DNA of 64,000 nucleotides from an uncultured Erysipelotrichaceae bacterium. GTDB taxonomy: Bacteria; Bacillota_I; Bacilli_A; Erysipelotrichales; Coprobacillaceae. The DNA lies in the NCBI GenBank assembly GCA_910588075.1, contig CAJUOS010000002.1, forward strand, positions 1-64,000, in the 5' to 3' direction. Positions 60,222 through 64,000 of the stretch are shown here, in pieces. The translations under genes were made by a program, and so were the position numbers. Below the pieces are notes generated by a model. The model saw nothing but the letters and a program-made list of their open reading frames with translations, made no database searches and had not been told where the DNA came from. Within the stretch, counting starts at the first letter, position 1. Each line of letters opens with the position of its first letter.

Positions 60222-62075
60222 TTAATAATGTTGTTTTAAATGAATAAGTAATACTGATATATCTGCTGGGTTAATTCCAGAAATTCTTGATGCTTGAGCA
60301 ATTGTTAATGGTCTGATTTCTGATAATTTTTGTTTTGCTTCTAATGATAAATTCAAAACATCTTCATAATCTAAATCACTTGGAATTTGTTTTTCTTCCA
60401 TTTTCTTCATTTTCTCTACTTGCCTTAAAGCTTTATCTATATATCCTTTATATTTAATGAGAATAGTTATTCTTTTTTCTTCTTCTCTAGTTAAATCTAT
60501 TGTTTCAATATATGGTTTTATTTTTGAATAATCAATTTCAGGTCTTTGTAATAATGCTTTTGCACTTATACCTTCATTCAATCTCGATGAGCCTAATGAT
60601 TCTAACATATCATTAATTTCATGTTTAGGTGTAAAACGTATTGTGTCCAACCTTTCGATTTCATCATGAATACGTTTCATTTTATCAAGAAATGTTTGAT
60701 AGACATTCTCTTCAACCAAATGTGCTTCATAACCATATTGTCTTAATCTTTCATCTGCATTATCATGTCTTAATAGTAAACGATACTCTGCACGTGATGT
60801 TAACATACGATAAGGTTCTTGTGTTCCCTTTGTTACAAGATCATCAATCATAACACCAATATAAGCTTCATTTCTTTTCAATACTAATGGTTCTTTTCCA
60901 TCAATATTTTTTGTCGCATTAATACCTGCAATTAAACCTTGAGCCGCTGCTTCTTCATAACCACTTGTTCCATTAATTTGACCTGCTGTATATAAATTTT
61001 TAATAACCTTTGTTTCTAATGATGGCCATAATTGTAATGGATCAATAGCATCATATTCAATAGCATATGCATATTTTAAAATTTTACAATTTTCTAACCC
61101 TGGTATTGTCCTAATCATTTCTTCTTGTATATCATGTGGTAATGATGTAGAAAATCCTTGAACATAAATTGTATTCATTTCTTTTGATTCTGGTTCTAAG
61201 AATATTTGATGTTGTGGTTTATCTGAGAATTTGACAATTTTATCTTCAATTGAAGGACAATATCTTGGTCCAATCCCTTTAACAATCCCAGAATACATAC
61301 TTGATTTATGGAGATTATCTTTAATAATTTGATGTGTTTTTTCATTTGTATATGTTAAATAACAAGGAATTTGTGATTCAATTGGTAAATATGATGTTGT
61401 TTCATAACTAAATGCTAAAGGTTCATCTGTTCCTGGTTGTAATTGTGTTTGGCTATAATCAACACTATTAATTTCTACACGAGGTGGTGTCCCTGTTTTT
61501 AATCTTTGAATTCTAAAACCTAATTCTTTTAATTTATCAGATAAAAATAAAGACTGCCTTTCTTGATCAGGTCCACTAGGTGTTTTTTGATCTCCACATA
61601 AAATTTCTGCCTTAAGATATGTTCCAGTTGTTAAAATAACAGTTTTTCCTAGGTATACTTTACCATTATCTAAAATAACACCTTTCACTATCTTTTCTTC
61701 AATTAATAAATCTTCTACCATGCCTTCTACAATATCAAGATTTTCTTGTTGTTTTAAAATATTTTGCATATATCTTGGATATGCTTTCTTATCTGCTTGT
61801 GCACGTAAAGATTGAACTCCAGGTCCTTTAGCAGTATTAAGCATTTTTAATTGAAGATATGTAGCATCAGATGTTTTCCCTATCTGTCCACCTAAAGCAT
61901 CTACTTCTCTTACTATTATTCCCTTAGCAGGTCCTCCTATTGATGTATTACAAGGCAATGACCCAACATTTTCAAAATGAGAAGTTACCAATAATGTCTT
62001 TTTTCCAATTCTTGATGAAGCCAAACACGCCTCTATCCCTGCATGTCCTCCTCCTACAACAATAACATCAAACAT
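60222..62075 (-). CDS. mnmG: tRNA uridine-34 5-carboxymethylaminomethyl modification enzyme
   Basis: A 617-residue FAD protein that, with MnmE, modifies U34 of certain tRNAs. Seen: FDVIVVGGGHAGIEACLASSR at the N-terminus, GPAKGIIVREVDALGG, CPSIEDKIVKFSDK and the C-terminal helical domain ending in RISGINPADISVLLIHLK. The ATG at 62075 follows AAGGAG by 10 bases and is preferred to an in-frame GTG at 62084. It is the first gene of mnmG-rsmG(-noc). Confidence 0.96.
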   Translation of the reverse strand: MFDVIVVGGGHAGIEACLASSRIGKKTLLVTSHFENVGSLPCNTSIGGPAKGIIVREVDALGGQIGKTSDATYLQLKMLNTAKGPGVQSLRAQADKKAYPRYMQNILKQQENLDIVEGMVEDLLIEEKIVKGVILDNGKVYLGKTVILTTGTYLKAEILCGDQKTPSGPDQERQSLFLSDKLKELGFRIQRLKTGTPPRVEINSVDYSQTQLQPGTDEPLAFSYETTSYLPIESQIPCYLTYTNEKTHQIIKDNLHKSSMYSGIVKGIGPRYCPSIEDKIVKFSDKPQHQIFLEPESKEMNTIYVQGFSTSLPHDIQEEMIRTIPGLENCKILKYAYAIEYDAIDPLQLWPSLETKVIKNLYTAGQINGTSGYEEAAAQGLIAGINATKNIDGKEPLVLKRNEAYIGVMIDDLVTKGTQEPYRMLTSRAEYRLLLRHDNADERLRQYGYEAHLVEENVYQTFLDKMKRIHDEIERLDTIRFTPKHEINDMLESLGSSRLNEGISAKALLQRPEIDYSKIKPYIETIDLTREEEKRITILIKYKGYIDKALRQVEKMKKMEEKQIPSDLDYEDVLNLSLEAKQKLSEIRPLTIAQASRISGINPADISVLLIHLKQHY

Positions 62076-62184
62076 TTGTATCACACTCCTTGATTGCTAC
62101 TCAACTATAGCATAATTTATAACTTTAATCAATTTTAAAACACATTGAAACAATTCTATGTTATAATGTTTTTGGGTGATATGA

Positions 62185-62565
62185 ATGGAACCAATAGATA
62201 TATTAAAGAAGTATTATCATTTTGCTGTTATTGGTGTTTCTCAAAACACTGACAAGTATGGTTATAAGATTTTTAAAAGGCTTCGTGATAGAAGCTATGA
62301 TGTTTATGGCGTTTCGCCTATTTATGATCAAGTAGATAATATACCATTATATTCTTCATTAGAAGATATTAATGGTCCTATTGATGTTGTGGTATTTGTG
62401 GTTAATAAAAAATATGCTTATGATTATATTGATGAAATGACAAGTTTAGGTATTCATTATGCTTGGATGCAACCTCATACTTATGATGATGAATTATTGA
62501 AACATATGAAAAGTGTAGGTATTACACCTATTCTTGCTTGCATTTTAGTTGAAACTTCTCTTTAA
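62185..62565 (+). CDS. CoA-binding domain protein
   Basis: A 126-residue single-domain protein of the CoA_binding_2 (YccU-like) type. It has a Rossmann-like fold with FAVIGVSQNTDKYGYKIFKRL (residues about 13-33), YGVSP and DVVVFVVNKK, and a later AWMQPH. The function in the family is unknown. GGGTG lies before the ATG. It is divergent from mnmG; a TATAAT lies at about 62161. Confidence 0.87.
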   Translation: MEPIDILKKYYHFAVIGVSQNTDKYGYKIFKRLRDRSYDVYGVSPIYDQVDNIPLYSSLEDINGPIDVVVFVVNKKYAYDYIDEMTSLGIHYAWMQPHTYDDELLKHMKSVGITPILACILVETSL

Positions 62566-62577
62566 GAGAAGTTTTTC
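62552..62577 (+). terminator. terminator of the CoA-binding gene
   Basis: AAACTTCTC, 5 bases, GAGAAGTTT, then T. The stop codon is in the loop. Confidence 0.85.
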
Positions 62578-62623
62578 ATTTCTTTTCCATATACTTATGA
62601 TATAGTACAAGAGGAGGGATTCT

Positions 62624-64000
62624 ATGGAATACTTATATCATTATTTATGTTTTATAACTGTGCCTGCTATCTTATTTTATATTTCTTATTTTTTAGATAT
62701 GAATTCTTTATTTATTATGGGATTATTTTTTCTATTTCTTATTCTATATTATCGTTTATTATCAAATAAGATTAACCAAATAACTTTAAAAATGACTTTT
62801 ATAATAACTATTTTTTCTTATTTAATAGTTCCCTTATGTTTATTTATATCACAAAGTATATTTCTTCATCCTATATGGAATTTATTTGCTCTTATTAATC
62901 TTCCATATTTTATTATTTATTATATCTCTTTATTATTTCATACTCATAAATTAGCTATTACTCTTATATTAATTATTAATACTATTGAATTATTATTTTG
63001 TTGTTATGTTTTAAAACCACAAATCCAATTCAAAAAAATAATTATTATATGTAGTTGCATATTCATTTCACTTGGATTAGATATTTATGTATATCGAAGT
63101 TCTCCTTCTCAAAAATATAAAGGACATGATTTTCAATATATGAATGGATTTTCAAGTACAGATTTATCACCATTTTTTCCATATACAAAAAATAATCAAT
63201 TGGTTTCACTTCAACAAAAAAGCTCTTTTATTATAGAAAATGAAAAAGATATGCCTATTTTAGATGGGGCAGAAGCTTGTTATCCTGTTTATGCAGCAAT
63301 AGCAAATGCGACTTATAAAAACATTGCTGAAATAGAGAAAGAGTATACAAAAACTCATAATGAAAATGGTAAAATTGTAACTTTCTATAATACTTCCATT
63401 GGTTATACTCGTTTATTTCAAGGTGAAATTGATATGTTTTTTGGTGCTAAACCTTCACAAGAACAATTAGAAGAAGCTAAGATTTATGGTGTAGAACTAG
63501 AATATACGCCTATTGGAAAAGAAGCATTTGTTTTCTTTGTTAATGAAAATAACCCTATTCATAATTTGAAATCTGATGAAATTAGAAGTATTTATCATGG
63601 AAATATTACAAATTGGAAAAGTCTTGGCGGTCAAGATTGTGATATCGTTGCTTTTCAAAGACCAGAAAAATCAGGTAGTCAAGCTATGATGCATTATTTT
63701 ATGAAAGATGTAAGTCTTAAAGAACCTATTACTTATGAAATGCAATCAGCTATGACAGGAATTATTCATGAAGTGGCAGAATATTATAATGAATATGGAG
63801 CTATTGGATATACTTTTAAATACTTTTTAGAAGGGCTTCATCAAGAGGAAAACATAAAAATATTATCTATCGATAATATTTATCCAACTGTTGAAAATAT
63901 TAAAAACAAGACTTACCCTATCTCTACTTATTTGTACTGTGTTACATTAAAATCAAATCAAAAGGAGAACGTTAAAAAACTTAAAGAATTCTTACTTTCT
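62624..64000 (+). CDS. membrane protein with PstS-like binding domain (3' end cut)
   Basis: An open reading frame of 459 codons running off the window. GAGGAGG lies 6 bases before the ATG. The N-terminal part (residues about 1-160) has four to five hydrophobic segments. The C-terminal part (about 190-459) resembles PBP_like_2/phosphate-binding domains: DGAEACYPVYAAIANATYKN, NPIHNLKSDEIRSIYHGNITNWKSLGG, FQRPEKSGSQAMMHYFM and GAIGYTFKYFLEG. It would be a ligand-binding protein tethered by a membrane domain, not a soluble PstS. The ligand and C-terminus are unknown. Confidence 0.82.
   Translation, partial: MEYLYHYLCFITVPAILFYISYFLDMNSLFIMGLFFLFLILYYRLLSNKINQITLKMTFIITIFSYLIVPLCLFISQSIFLHPIWNLFALINLPYFIIYYISLLFHTHKLAITLILIINTIELLFCCYVLKPQIQFKKIIIICSCIFISLGLDIYVYRSSPSQKYKGHDFQYMNGFSSTDLSPFFPYTKNNQLVSLQQKSSFIIENEKDMPILDGAEACYPVYAAIANATYKNIAEIEKEYTKTHNENGKIVTFYNTSIGYTRLFQGEIDMFFGAKPSQEQLEEAKIYGVELEYTPIGKEAFVFFVNENNPIHNLKSDEIRSIYHGNITNWKSLGGQDCDIVAFQRPEKSGSQAMMHYFMKDVSLKEPITYEMQSAMTGIIHEVAEYYNEYGAIGYTFKYFLEGLHQEENIKILSIDNIYPTVENIKNKTYPISTYLYCVTLKSNQKENVKKLKEFLLS

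Overview
The window is very AT-rich (high-twenties percent GC by eye) with strong AGGAGG-type ribosome binding sites, short intergenic spaces and many Rho-independent hairpins. This indicates a low-GC Firmicute. The gene set (VanW/G5 protein, glycyl radical enzyme with activator, Feo operon, BglG/RAT beta-glucoside PTS, secreted Big_2-domain proteins, mnmG-rsmG-parB/noc order) fits an anaerobic gut Erysipelotrichia/Coprobacillaceae-like organism; the lineage is inference. No rRNA, tRNA, CRISPR array, insertion sequence or prophage was seen.

Layout. 1-10.5 kb: MATE exporter with a palindromic operator, DUF951 protein and folD, CDF metal exporter, VanW/G5 cell-wall protein, FAD enzyme, Cof-type HAD phosphatase, DNA-repair methyltransferase, and a GH1 phospho-glucosidase with a coupled orphan FakA-C-like domain. 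10.5-13.9 kb: a three-gene unit of two paralogous ATP-grasp ligases around an esterase, product unknown, followed by a possible frameshifted microprotein. 13.9-22.3 kb: an ABC importer pair without ATPase, a FAD/Rieske oxidoreductase and two OmpR-type two-component systems. 22.3-26.6 kb: glycyl radical enzyme, divergent radical-SAM activator and a DeoR-type regulator, linked by a shared TTAYGAATRAAAY motif. 26.8-29.8 kb: feoA-feoA-feoB-Cys-rich protein operon with three GTTAG-N6-CTAAC operators. 29.9-37.3 kb: membrane protein, asparagine synthetase, DUF4352-like lipoprotein, serC-serA and a PHP phosphatase. 37.4-39.5 kb: two overlapping COG0523-type GTPases, one with a His/Cys-rich tandem repeat and one fused to a DUF1980/YcgQ-like domain. 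39.5-42.3 kb: two secreted Big_2 paralogues, one an amidase and one ending in three Ltp-like repeats. 42.3-46.6 kb: a beta-glucoside operon with promoter, cre-like site, RAT and terminator, whose antiterminator gene carries a frameshift. 46.6-49.4 kb: LysR regulator, divergent AGCS symporter and a decayed XRE-type regulator. 50-57.9 kb: queuosine operon tgt-queA-queH, YdjC-like deacetylase, Lrp regulator plus aminotransferase, lactonase, and an ECF sigma factor with two envelope proteins. 58-62.1 kb: HAD phosphatase and noc/parB-rsmG-mnmG, an order found near oriC in Firmicutes. 62.2-64 kb: CoA-binding protein and a membrane protein fused to a PstS-like domain that runs off the window.

Several starts are set by ribosome binding sites or promoters. 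The parts least explained by known biology are the ATP-grasp/esterase/ATP-grasp unit, the paired GTPases, the Big_2/Ltp proteins and the ECF sigma cassette.
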